Source: Pseudopithomyces maydicus
Taxonomy: Eukaryota; Ascomycota; Dothideomycetes; Pleosporales; Didymosphaeriaceae
Direction of reading: 5' to 3'
Length of the DNA: 64,000 nt
NCBI GenBank assembly: GCA_026873275.1
Contig: JANTUC010000001.1
Coordinates: forward strand, 2,976,001-3,040,000
Positions 22,182-33,889 of this stretch are shown piece by piece. The first letter of the stretch is position 1. Each line of letters opens with the position of its first letter. The position numbers and the translations under genes were made by a program. Below the pieces are notes generated by a model that worked only from the letters and a program-made list of their open reading frames with translations, was not told the DNA's origin and searched no databases.

Positions 22182-23963
22182 CTAGAAAATGGGTATCCTA
22201 ACGCCGCAGCAATCGACCGACGTGCCCTGGACGTCCACCACCCGTCCGCAGTACATCCAGCTAAACTCAGAGAGGAACGCCCTGTCCACCTCGCTCCACG
22301 TGTCGAGACCCATGCGGGATACGTCGCCCTTGTCCAACAGCAGCGTGCCATCGTCTTCCTCCGTCTCCTCGTCGTCCGACCGGTCGATAATACTGTTGAG
22401 GTTTTGGATGAGCTGCGTTGTAGAGCGGTGAAAATATGCGATAATTGCTGTGGGGAGGGAGTCCGCGTAGTCCGACAAGTCGCCGAGGAGGTCACGGTCG
22501 CGCTCGCGCTCAGTGGTTGTGTACGAGTCTTGTTCGCCAGCGGACGCCCACCACATAAACCCACTGTAGGCAAGCTGCGGCCAGGTCGTTGGCTCAACCA
22601 CCTCATCGACCGCTGCGTCTACACCGTCGTCCTCTTCGTCGCCAGGTTTGATCAATGGCGCCTGGTCGTCTTGCTCATCGTCCTCTTCGCTCGACGACTG
22701 CCTGTGTCTCCACAATTCTCGTTGGAGCATCTTCCACCGTCGTAGATCCCGCTGGCTAGCTTTGATCTGTGTGCCATCTGACGTCTTCATAATCGGCCAG
22801 ACTTTCTTCTGCGGGGGTGCAGCGTGCGTCTCGGGCATTTTGACCACGATGTCAAAGAGCTTCTTCTTGGTTGTGATGATTTCGTCTGTCGTACAAGCCA
22901 CCCAGCCTAGACTTGGCATGTCCTCGCCCACCTCTGGTGCGCCATTTGCCTTTTGTGATTGTAATTTTTCTAGCTCCGGGATATCATGTACGCCGACAGA
23001 AAAGAGCGCGGGGAGGCGGAGGAGCGCCTCTGTGCCCGGGGAAAGCAGATCGGCTGCGTGCGGCGGTATGCTCGACAGCACGGACAAGTTGTACACTACA
23101 TAGTTAGCCAAATATTTGTTACCTTGGAAAATGGATACCCACCGAACTCGCAGCATGTCCGTACAGGTGGCGCTCCGACAAAGAGGATTCTCTTCCTCAA
23201 GAGCGCAGCCTGTTGCAGCCTAAACACCAATGGACCCAAAACTTCGACGTATTTCAGCATCGATAGTGCTGGGTGATCAGCCGCGAGGCCCTTTTCGCTC
23301 GGCACCACCTGCGTGAGGGTACTCAGCGCCCTCTTCCTCCCCTTCTTGCCATTCTGTTCGATCTTCGAAGGTTCCGCTCTCCCTCCACCATCTCCACCAC
23401 CGCTCTGCTGTTCCCAAAACTCCTCCAAGACGGATGTTTTCTCTGTATCCTCGGCGAGTATCTCTGCGAGCTGTCGAAGCTTCTCCGCGAGCAGCCAGCT
23501 CCTTCCCAATCTCCCATACGCTCGACTCACGAGTATGCCGACGGACACGAACTGTGCATTGCGGTCTTCTGCCCCTGCTTCCGCTTTTTCAAATGCACTC
23601 AATCCCGCATATCCATCATGCACAAAGTATACGAGGTCAGACGCGAGTGTGTGTAACCCCGAGGGTAGAGACTTGTATTCGACGGCGCCATCGAGCTCGA
23701 CAGGCACATTGGAGCGTTTCCAGGCGACGGTATAACTATCCCGTCACATCAGTAGCTGTACAGCTGCGTTATGTATCAAGACAAAGGCTAGCAGTGGCGG
23801 CAGCTGGACCTGGAGAGCAATTTAAGATGACGTACCCTATCTTCTTATCGAAGCGGATGAGGAATAGGGCGCTCAACTGCGGCGGCGTATCGGTATCGGC
23901 GCCGACATCGTGGTCGCGGTCGATGTCTGTCGCGCTTGAGGCTGGTGAGGCGCCCGCGGACAT
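22182..23963 (-). CDS. LCHN/DUF4484 (DENN-like) protein
   Basis: Three exons (23963-23836, 23735-23143, 23095-22182) give 544 aa with consistent phases. The N-terminal block FLIRFDKKIGYTVAWKRSN and the following LPSGLHTLASDLVYFVHDGYAG are typical of the LCHN/DUF4484 branch of DENN-like proteins, also related to Avl9. SVGILVSRAYGRLGRSW and KRILFVGAPPV belong to the same fold. The family is linked to Rab regulation and late secretory traffic; that role is by homology only. The second half carries a long acidic disordered loop (SSSEEDDEQDDQ) and ends in IPIF. There is no membrane segment. The 3' end is about 700 bp from the LEU4 start on the same strand. Confidence 0.82.
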
Positions 23964-24322
23964 GGCGATGTGGGGAGAAACGACCGTTGGTGGTTGCGGA
24001 CAATGCGACGCGGGCGTTGATGGCGCGCCGTTGGGGTAGTACAGCCGCCCGAGCCGTTCCTGAGCTGAGCGAGCCTGGGCTTTCCGTGTCGTGCGAGCAT
24101 CCCGGCCAACACCAGCACTCTGTACATTGTGGGCATGGACACATCAAGAACTGCGAGCCTATGCCAAATCACGTTTGAACATGAATTCTTTTCAAGCAAG
24201 CATCGTGCAGGGCCGCGTTGAGGCCCACGGTCGATCGAAGACTTCACACGCACCAACATGTCACGCTTGGAAGATAGAACGTGACGGATTTATTTAAATG
24301 GGTATATCTCCACTGTACATGA

Positions 24323-27300
24323 CTACTGTAACATGGCGTCCAGGTCCTCGCCCAGCTTCTCCTCAATCTTGCTAATCCACCTTTGTGTCTCCCTCTCTAC
24401 CATCTCGTCGTCATCTTCTCTCGCCTCGCTGATGAACGGCAGCATTTCCGGCAACAGACCCAGCCACTCCTCGCCCAGGCGCTCCGTAAGAGCCTGCTCG
24501 CACTTGATTGTGGCCAACCTTGTATGCGCCTTCTCAGCCCGCATGTACTTCAGCAACACGCCATTCATCTCCCGGTGGTTGTCTGTGGACGAGGAAGATG
24601 ATGCTGCGAGCTCCACAATCGTGGGAATCACGTCAGTATTGATTTGATCAGCAGCCGAGATGGTGAGCTGGGACATTAGAGGCTCCATAATGGCACCGAA
24701 ATGATCGGGTGATTGCCAAAATCCTTCCTGATCGTGCTCGAAAGTTTTCTGAAGAGCAGTGAGCACGGCTGTACGGAGCTCTGATTCATCTTCTGTCTTT
24801 TCCAGTGTCTTGAGCAGCTTCGAAACGTGGTCAATGATGTAGCTCGAGTACTGTGTTGCGATACCTTTGAACTTGTCGAAGAATGCAGACGCAAACTTGT
24901 AAAACGTAGTCGAAGATGAGGCCGACTGGTCAACCAATTGCGAGAAGAATGGCCGGAAAGTCTGATCGTTGAGCTTCAGGGTCATGGCGATCACAGCTTC
25001 GACGAGAGTATCCTCCAATAGTTCGACTTCATCATCATCATAGTCATCATTCTCAGCAACAACGTCCCTGAGCTTGAACATGTCCAGTAAAAGACCAAAA
25101 AGTGTGCTACTGGATTTGACAAGCTTGGGCTTTGTTTGGCCTTCGATTGCAGAGCGCATCAACTTGAGCTGTTCTTCAACCGCCTGCGTCTTGTTAGTTC
25201 CGACTACTTGAGCAAACCCTAGTTGCAAGCTTACCACTGATCCCTGCTGCAGAGCGTTGGCCCAGGTAGATTTGATGGCAGTGAAGATCTCTTGGGGTTC
25301 CAAATGCTGGGAAACCTTTTCGAAGAATTGAACCCGCTCTTCGTCGCACGCTTCCCCAAGATCGCCTACTGCCGACTGATGCGCTAGCTCGAGAACCGGA
25401 ATGAGGTAGTCTCGAGAGAACATGAAGCCAAGCCGTTGCACTGCGTTGGCAAGAAGCGCGTAGACAGCATTGTGTAGAGACGCATTTTCCTCCTTGATAG
25501 CGTTGCCAAGATATTTAAATGCCACTGGAAGAATGCTAGGTAAGAGAGAAATGGCCTCTTCCTCCAAAACATCAATGATTGACGTCAAGCATAATAGCGA
25601 TAGGATGCGGCTTTGGTTGTCGGAACTCGAGAGGGCTTCGGGTCCTGCGACCGTCTCTGCTACGGTAGTAACAGCTGACGTGTCCTTCTTGCCGAATCTA
25701 CCGACAATGCTATCGATACAAGAGATGACAATCCGCTTGACATCGGAGTCACTGGCTTTTTGCAAAAGACTGTCGAGGTTGGGTAAGAACTCCAGAAGGG
25801 ATGTCACAGATGCTCTGTCACTCTGCAATACAGTGTTTGCTCGGAGCTCAACAGATTTGATGGTAGCGATCTGGACTTCTCGGTCTTGCTTTGCCAACAG
25901 CAGTTCGGTGGATTTGATCAAATCGGGTGTTGGTAAGATATCCAAGCACTTTCCAAGCACGCGGCTGCAGCTCTGGTACAACTTCGGTTGATTCTTGACA
26001 TTCTTCGAGATCCTGATGATGGTTTCCACGATAGTTGCAAACACCGTCCGAGGTAGGGTAGAATCTGTCCTGCGTTTGAAACCTCTGGTAGCATGGCTTT
26101 TCAGCCTGTCCTCCGAAATCAGATCAGCAAGCGATGTGAGCAGGTTGTTGATCGTCTGTTCAAGATCTGTGGATGATTTCTCGTTGAGACTGAACAAGGT
26201 CTCAGAGATCTTGCGCTGATGTTTTGCGCCCGCAGCCTCCTCCACCAGGCTCAGATAGCCCTTGATGGTTTCGAGAGCTGTAAGCGGTTCGAAAGAGGCG
26301 ATCAGGTCGGTGGAGAATCTACGCTGTACTTTGTTATTCGGATATCTGTCAACCAAGAGCGCAACCATAGCCGAAAGAGAATCATTAGGCCCTAAAGTAC
26401 GGGCCAGTTCTGAAAACAACTTCAGACGGCGGTGCAGCGGAATATGTTCAAAAGCCGCCGTAAAACTCAGTAACAAATCAGCAACACCAACGAGGAAGTT
26501 CTTGTGCTTTGACCGCAGTGAAGAAGCCAGTTGGGGGACGACTCTTGAAATAGTTTGGTCAACAACGTGAGCCGAATAATCATCATGCTGTCGCAAAAGA
26601 GAGCTGCCAATGAATGTAAAAATTGGCATCAGGTTATGCAAGATCATTTCAGGAACCCAAGACGCTAGGCTTCCAATGAGCAACAAAGCTGCGTTCTGGA
26701 CCTGAGGGCTTGCTGAGTGCCGGATGCAGTCAATGAGAATATCGGCTCGGACTGCCGCCTGAGCTTGGGAGTCCTTTTCCTCCTTGAGCCGGTTCACCAT
26801 GGGCGTCAGCGAACTGAATATCAAACTCTGAAGGTAGACCAAGTCAGAACCCGATTGCTGCTTTAGTTGCTGGAGATCGTCAAGGACTGTGAAAAGATTT
26901 CTGAAGAGCGCAGTGTGTTCAGCCGGGTTGGAGCTCTCGATCAACTCTAATACAAGAGTCAGCCTACGAAGCACTCGAGAGACTTCATCCGGCGTTTGGA
27001 ACTCGGCACGCGCCATCTCATTGCGACTAGTCCTTCTCCTTTTCTTCGTCGGAGGACCCTCTGACATATGCAGGGACGACGGGACACTTTCGATGAAAGC
27101 CACGAGCGTCGCTGTATCCAAACGTACGTTACGAAGAGTCTCAAGTGCACGACCCCGGGAGAGTGCCTCAAATCCTGTCTCGTCCCCTTGTAATGCAAGA
27201 TCCAGAAGACGTTGCCCCAACTCCAAACGTACTTCAGCTCTCGTCTTTGTAAAGTTGGAATTAAGCCAGTCGAATGCTTTCTCTACGATTTGTGTTCGTT

Positions 27301-29678
27301 CCTTGTTTGCACGGCCGGAGATGATGTCTTCAACCAATTTTACACTCTCAGATTCCTTCGGTATGAGCGCATTGAGGTGTATCTGATCAGGATCTATCGT
27401 CTTGGTGTTTTGAACTTGCCATTGCTTGGAAAGTTCAACATCAGAGCTTGAGCACCATTGGCGGATCAATGGCAGCAATGTGTTCTTGCGGACATCGACA
27501 AATGTCTTGGCAGACGAATCAAACAGCGGGAGGAGGCGAAGACGCAGAGTAAGAAGCGGTGTAGAAGCCATATGGGTCGCGAGAAGTGTAAGCACGGAGC
27601 TCCTCGTGGCGGATTTCAAACCCTGCTTCGAAGTCTTTGACGGAGAGCCTTCGAATGCCTCTTTGGCACTTGTGATAAGGAAGCTAGCATCCATAGCGCA
27701 TTCTTCTAGTACAGGGACAAGATAGGTGGTGAGAAATTCCGAGGCTTGGTCTGGCGAGAGCAGAGCTGCCTTGGCGAAGGCCCCATCATAAAGATCAGCA
27801 GAAGCCCATATTTTGTTTCCCTGTTTCGATGCTGATAGTGCTGAAACACACGCAGCGGCTGATCGACGCACGATCGCGGATGGATCCGCAAGCGCGCATA
27901 ATAGATAAGGGATGAGATGCTGTAGATTCATGGACTTGTCTCCTGTCTTGACGAGAGAAGCTGCGGCACGGAGGGCTGCGGCGCGCGCCTTGACGGATGC
28001 AGGGCTGCACCATGTTCGAATCAGGAAACTAAGGAAAAGGGGTTTGCTGAAAGCTGCATCTCGTTGAAGGGAAGGCGCGTCCAGAAATTGCTTGGCTCCA
28101 TTTGCCGATACAGCCTGCTCAAAGAGAGCGACTGTTTTTTCGAAAGGCTGGGCAGCTTCCGCAGTCAGAAAGCTCGGTATCGACAAGTCAGATGGCAAGA
28201 CCAAAGATGCAATTTGTTCCTCTGCATCAGCATCTACCATCTCTTCATCTTCGTCTTCATTTCGGGCAGCCTCTTCAATGCTAAGTGACTGACCAACCAC
28301 TAATCCTAGCGATTCCAAATCGATCCCATTCTTTTGTGCAACCCTGTTCACAATCCGTGCGGTAGTAGGGTCTTCGCTCAACGTAGATGTGAAGTCGACG
28401 AGATGGCTGTACTGGGGCGAGCTACGTTCAGTCTTCTGAACAGCCTGGAGCAGGCCTGAAAGAGCGACCGATAGCTGTGGGTCGTCAAGTAAATTTGCTT
28501 CTACAATGCCCTTGAAAGACTTTTGCTTCTCTTCAGACTCTGCGATCTTGTCCAAAGAAGCCAACGCACCACCTAGAGCAAGACGGTCCACACGGCATCG
28601 CTTCGAAAGCGAGATCAAAGTCCGAGACAAATCCGGAACCTTCAATAACCTCCTGGCAACTGGCGAGGGTAGATGCACGTGTGCTCTTTCTTCGGCAACA
28701 ATAGCCAGGCACATGAGGCATGCATCCGAAGTCTCTTCATCACGGCTCAGAATGACGGCTTCCATGATGGAATCCAGAACTTTATCTTCCAAAGCTGCCT
28801 TGGTGACTAGGACAATAACGATCATGTAGCATGCGGTGACTGCTTCGGCGCCGTCGGATTTTCTCATGCATGCGTTCAGAACCCGCAAGATTCTCAAAAG
28901 CAATTCCTCCGTCTTCTGATCCTTCACCTCACGGTGCCCTGTCGTGTGCTGGAGAATGCCATCAATGGCTTGCGTGGTGACGCTGGACCAGAATGTGAGC
29001 AAGCTAGGGCCCTGGTGGTTGGCCTGGAGTACTCTCATCATGTAGTTTTGAAGGGCTTCGAAAAATACTGGCGTGTTCGTTGCTGTGTAAACAATGACCC
29101 GGCGAGGGGGTTGGTAGGGGGCTGAAGGTAAGGGTGGAGGAAGCGCCACGCAGGCTTGGGGTTGGGAGGTAATATGGATAGGAGGGCGAGGAACTGCGGG
29201 GTATCGTGATATGGGAGATAGGTCATGACAAGAGACTCGGTATTGTACTCGTGAATGCTGGCAATGGTTAGCTTTCGTCGCGATTTGGTTGATATATGGC
29301 GCACCGGAAACGTCTGACCAGCCACTCCAAGGCCTTCTCTGCCGGCTTCAACAGCAGCCGTGGGCCGACCATGGTGATGAATGCCTCGAGCACCTCATTC
29401 AGCTTGTCGTTCTCCTTCTGTGACATTTGGGTCCGATCTTCGACTTTGCTCTGCTCGCTGAAGATACTTCGCGAAAACTGGACGAAGCGCGGGTCCAGCG
29501 CGCAGAGATCCCGGAAACCCTCATAACAGATGAGGTATATGTTCTCAAACGACTGCGATGCAGCGATCCGGGGCTCGAACAGCAGCGATTTGCCATGGGC
29601 TAGCTTCTGCGCCTTCAAGTCGAGCTGGTGGGTGCTCGTGGCCGCGATGGCGGCGAGCTGCTTTTGGAGAGACGTCAT
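24323..29678 (-). CDS. UTP10: U3 snoRNP protein UTP10 (HEAT repeats), frame broken by one base
   Basis: UTP10 is a scaffold of the t-UTP part of the small-subunit processome in the nucleolus, needed for pre-18S rRNA processing. Exon 1 (29678-29305) starts MTSLQKQLAAIAA, the family N-terminus. Intron 29258-29304 leads to IHEYNTESLVMTYLPYHD. After HPYLQPPTNP the frame shifts by one base at a run of five G on the + strand (29106-29110) and continues RRVIVYTATNTP, also conserved. With that base the protein is about 1750 aa, the expected size. The rest is helical HEAT-type repeats, open over 4.8 kb. A further 51-nt intron (25184-25234; GTAAGC, CTAAC, CAG) is in frame with no stop. The long intact frame and expected essential role favour a sequence error over decay. 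Confidence 0.9.
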
Positions 29679-30154
29679 GTCGATGGTGCACGAAGCGTCT
29701 AGTAGTTTTGCGCAATGTCGGTTACAGTCCCACGACCCATCGGACTGTTCTCTGCGCTTGTACGTGTCGTGGCGCAAAAGCGTGAATCGAAGTCTGCCAG
29801 TCTTGCATGCGGGCAAGAACTTTTTGGTGGAGAAGGCGCGGCCAAGATTTCGACGGTCCGTGCTCACCTCCGAGCCCTACCACCGCGGCCCGCCCTCGCC
29901 CTTCTCTTATTCGCCCGTTGCCTCCATCTCTGCCGCACATGTTTACAGGCAGTTGGCGGCTGCATCACGTCCACGTAAAGCCTTGCAAATGATACACGTC
30001 CGTCGCCCTGTCTACTGACCAACCGCCACAGCTCTGTCTTGCCATCGCGGCCTAGAATTTGCAGCCTGCATCATCTGTCGCCTTGGCTGGACTCCTTGCC
30101 TCTTTCATCTCTTCCATCTTTTCCACTAATTCTGCTGCTACTCGCCCAGGCCAA
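29679..30154. promoter_or_regulatory. shared divergent promoter, UTP10 / NRDE2
   Basis: A 476-bp gap separates the two start codons, which face away from each other. Both genes act in nuclear RNA metabolism. No TATA box is obvious; the sequence is CT-rich toward NRDE2. Confidence 0.45.
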
Positions 30155-33100
30155 ATGGCTCCTGCTGTTCCAAAGTTCACGAGCTTCAGGCCAAAGGCGA
30201 AGGATTCTGCCGAATCTGTAGCAGAGCCATCCAGGCCAGAGGGTCGGACCAACCCCGAAGAGCCGCTCGGAGATAACAGCGGAGAACGACGCAGCAGTAA
30301 ACACGGCAGCAGTGAATACGGCAGCAGCAGACATGGCAGCAGCAGACACGGCAGCAGTAAACACAGCAAATCATCAAAGGATAGACACCTGGACAAAAAG
30401 CTACGGTCTAGCGAAGATGCACTTGCCCCGACCTCCACTGCTCCGCGCGACTCGGCTCCATCGAATGTGTTCTTTAGCGACCGACGGGGCGATCGCGACA
30501 TTCTAAGGTACGGCAGCCTCGATCGACATGGTGTTCCGGATTATCGACGCTCAGGCTACGGATATGTCCTGGGTCTCCCTCTAGACAAGAAGATAGACCG
30601 AGATGTCTCCACAGACAAGGTCATCGTCCTAACTTCTGCAATGAAACACCCCCAAGAGAGATTTCTGGCAAGCAAAAGCGCTGGTAGAGAACTGTCCAAA
30701 TCTGTGCGTTTGATCAAAAGATCGCAAGGGGGAAAGAAAAACGATATTGATGGTGACTTCATCGTACTGTCTGCAACACGCAAGCGTAAACGGGGCGAAG
30801 TCGAGCTTGACGATGATATCGATGAAGGCTTCGACTATCGTGGACTAAGCAATACATACCCTAAGCGCCCCGCCGATTCGGATGCAGAGTATGAGTCTGA
30901 GACCGCCGTGGATCACTCGCACGCCGAGGTGACTACAAGGAATTCAGCGCTGGTGCGGAGGACGAAAGACCACCCCGATGAGTTGCAAGCCTGGCTCGAC
31001 TTGATCGAACATCAAGAGTCCATGATGAAGGTCGAGCGAAGCTCGTCAGAATTGCGGAGCGCGGACAGACAGCATCTTGCTGATGTTCGGATTTCTATAT
31101 ACGAACAAGCTGTACGGGAGTTCAACGGCACTGAAGACAGTCAGGTCAGATTATACTGCGGTATGATGAATGAAGCGCGCAGAGCCTGGAGCGAGACACG
31201 AGTGGCAAGCAGGTGGACGGACGTTCTCGCAAAATTTCCCTTCAATGCGCAACTCTGGGTCGAATATCTGAACTTTGCACAGTCAAATGTTGCGAGCTTC
31301 AAGTTTGAGACTTGCAAGGTCATTTTCCAGAAATGCTTGAAAACTATACAACTCAACTCGACGACCGTCGACACGAATCTGTGTTTATATGTCTTAGGTC
31401 GGCTGACTTCCATGATGTACCACGCTGGCTATCAAGAACTTGCGCTGGCCATATGGCAAGCTTTGCTGGAATTCCATCTACTGGCCCCCAGTCAGCCACC
31501 ACAGTCTACGGAAGAAGCTTTGCAGACCTTTGAAATTTTTTGGGATAGTGAAGTGCCACGTATCGGCGAGGACCATGCCAAAGGTTGGCATAAATCTGAC
31601 ATGGAAGCTGAACCTTCCGGTGGCATCAATGCAGCACCACTTATCGAATCGGACCCTGCAGACCGACCCCTGGATGACTTTCGGAAGCGGGAGGTTGACT
31701 GTATATCAAAGTTGAAGTATCCTGGTCGTATAGCTGATGAGATAGGAGTGGACGACCCATTTCACACCATCCTATTTTCAGATGTCGAAATTTTCTTGAA
31801 GCTTATACCGCCTTCTTGCGACAAAACTTACCTTTTGTCGACATTTCTTCGGTTTTGCAACTTGCCTCCCCTTACTCTTCATGATCTCCATGGCGATAAA
31901 TATGCTCTTGATCCGTTTCTTCAGACGGAACCAAATGTTGCTCCCCCGGAAAACACCACTGGCTTTGTTCAGCTGGTATCGAAATACGCAAGCTCCCCGC
32001 TGAAGAAATTTCAGAGCACTCCGCAGCTTCTTTTCGATCAAAGTTTTCCCGCAACACATCACTCTGTGGACTCCCGATTCCTGAGAAATGTTCTCAAGCT
32101 ATTGATTGGTAAAATCCCCAATGATGAGCCTATTGGCGAGTATTTGCTCGCTTTTGAGTCCAACTACTTCCCCAGTGAAGTTTTCAAGACGGCGAAACAA
32201 CTGCTGAAAGCACGACCCACGAGTCTACGCCTATATAACGCATATGGGCTTGCAGAATCACATCGAAACAATTCTACGAAGGCAGACCAAGTTTTCGGTG
32301 CTGCGCTTACTATGCAAAAAGGCGATACGCCATTCACAACACCCCATAGCCTGCAACTCTTCTACAGCTGGGTTTGGGAAGCGTTGCGTCAAGATAAGAA
32401 AAAGGAAGCTCTCTGGCGGCTCGTATCCCCCAGCGGCAAAATAGCAAAGCTCTCAGCAGACCACGAAGAGACTCCAAACCAAGCAGCTTTCCTGCGTGCT
32501 CACAAAGCCTTGAGTGATAGTTGCGAACGAGCACTACTGGGTAGCGATCCATCGACTGCTGCTTTAGCTACCTCGCTTCTTGCAATTCTGGCTTACCTTT
32601 CTAATGACGAAAAGCCGGAGCCCGCTCTCGCGGCGTTCGGTCAACTCTCTAACTGGTTTTCGAGCCACAGCCAATCCCAAAGCCCAGCAGCGGAACTTCA
32701 TGCACAATACATTGCGATATTCCTCACTTATCATACCGAGCATGCACCTATCGTCAAGCCTGCGCTCCTGCGTGAGACCTTGGATCCTCTCATCAATGTA
32801 TTCTCCGACAACACAGTCCTCTTGTCGGTTTATGCCGCCAATGAAGCACGATTTGCCATTGATGATCGTGTCAGATCGATCATGTACCGGAAGTCAAACG
32901 AAGCCCGCACTTTAGTGAGTTGGGCATTCGCTATTCACCACGAGACTCTGCGCGGCGAAATTGCAGGCTCCACGGCGCATTCTATTCGTGCACTCTACAC
33001 ACGAGCAGAAGAAAGCGTTGGTACACATTGTCCGTTACTATGGAAGCAACATCTGTTGTTTGAAATCGCAGAAGCGAGACGAGAACAGGAGAAGGGGTCC

Positions 33101-33400
33101 GAGAAGAGGACTCGCAAGTACGGAAAGAAGCCGTCGAAGGCGGAGATCAGAGTAGAACAAGCAGAAGCAAGGGTCAAAGAAACCTTCTTTAGGGGCTTGA
33201 CGTGCCTGCCGTGGTGCAAGACATACATGATGATGGCATTCACGCATCTAGGACAAGAATTCTTGAGCCCAGAGGATCTCATGAAGGTGTATGTTCTCAT
33301 GGAGGAGAAAGAACTGAGGCGCTACACTGAGTTGAAGGTAAGCAGTCTATAGCGTACTCTGCTTTTACTAAAACTCACCCTCAAGCCTGGAAATACTTAA
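30155..33400 (+). CDS. NRDE2: NRDE2-family nuclear protein
   Basis: NRDE-2 proteins act in the nucleus in RNA surveillance, small-RNA-guided silencing and splicing, often with the helicase Mtr4. The ATG at 30155 gives MAPAVPKFTSFRPK, a typical family start. A basic Ser/His-rich region follows (repeats of HGSSR), then an acidic basic mix (KRKRGEVELDDDIDEGF). The conserved NRDE-2 block begins at HPDELQAWLDLIEHQESMM. The remaining roughly 750 residues are HAT/TPR-like helical repeats (LWVEYLNFAQ, LYNAYGLAE). A final intron is likely after ELRRYTELK (donor at 33340), with a few codons from 33386 to a stop at 33400; without it the protein ends three codons later in VSSL. The length is about 1065-1070 aa. 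It is head-to-head with UTP10. Confidence 0.87.
30300..30366 (+). repeat. 15-bp coding repeat in NRDE2
   Basis: Four to five imperfect copies of a 15-bp unit (CACGGCAGCAGTAAA-like) encode HGSSK/EYGSS/RHGSS repeats in the disordered N-terminal region. The unit is a multiple of three, so copy changes keep frame. Confidence 0.8.
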
Positions 33401-33889
33401 TTCTACTGAACCCGACGACTACTCTGCCAAACCCATGTATGGCGCGCGTTGATTGAAGTCGACCAACCATCAGAGCGTTATTATGATAATGGAAGGTGAG
33501 AAGCTCGGGTCGCCACGCCATACCGTTATTAAGCCTCTAGTGCTCGGTAAAACTTTCCCGACGCCCTTCACTCCCAGTATTTCCCCGCATCCAACCTCAA
33601 TGCGGACAACGGCTCAATTGCAGACATGGAGCCCCCGCGATGAGCAGTCCTCCACACATGGAGATCGGCCCTCATTTTGTACATAGAACCGAGTGTCCGA
33701 GGAAGAATGCTCTTCCTGTAAAGTGCCTATAGTTGCGCAGCAGCTCCAAATCATGGCGATGGGGCATCTAGTAGGAAAAGACTTCACCCTTCCTCGGTAG
33801 TACTCTAGCAATTGACAGTATAAAATATGGGACGCTCCTGCTACTTCATAAGTGTACTCGTATAGTTGTGTCGTCTACTACAAGCGAAT
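33401..33889. other. intergenic region before the carboxylesterase gene
   Basis: No coding region is visible. Other than a TATA box near the right end I see nothing. Confidence 0.5.
33819..33827 (+). promoter_or_regulatory. TATA box of the carboxylesterase gene
   Basis: TATAAAATA lies 63 bp before the ATG at 33890 and matches the TATA consensus well. This suits a regulated secreted enzyme. Confidence 0.5.
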
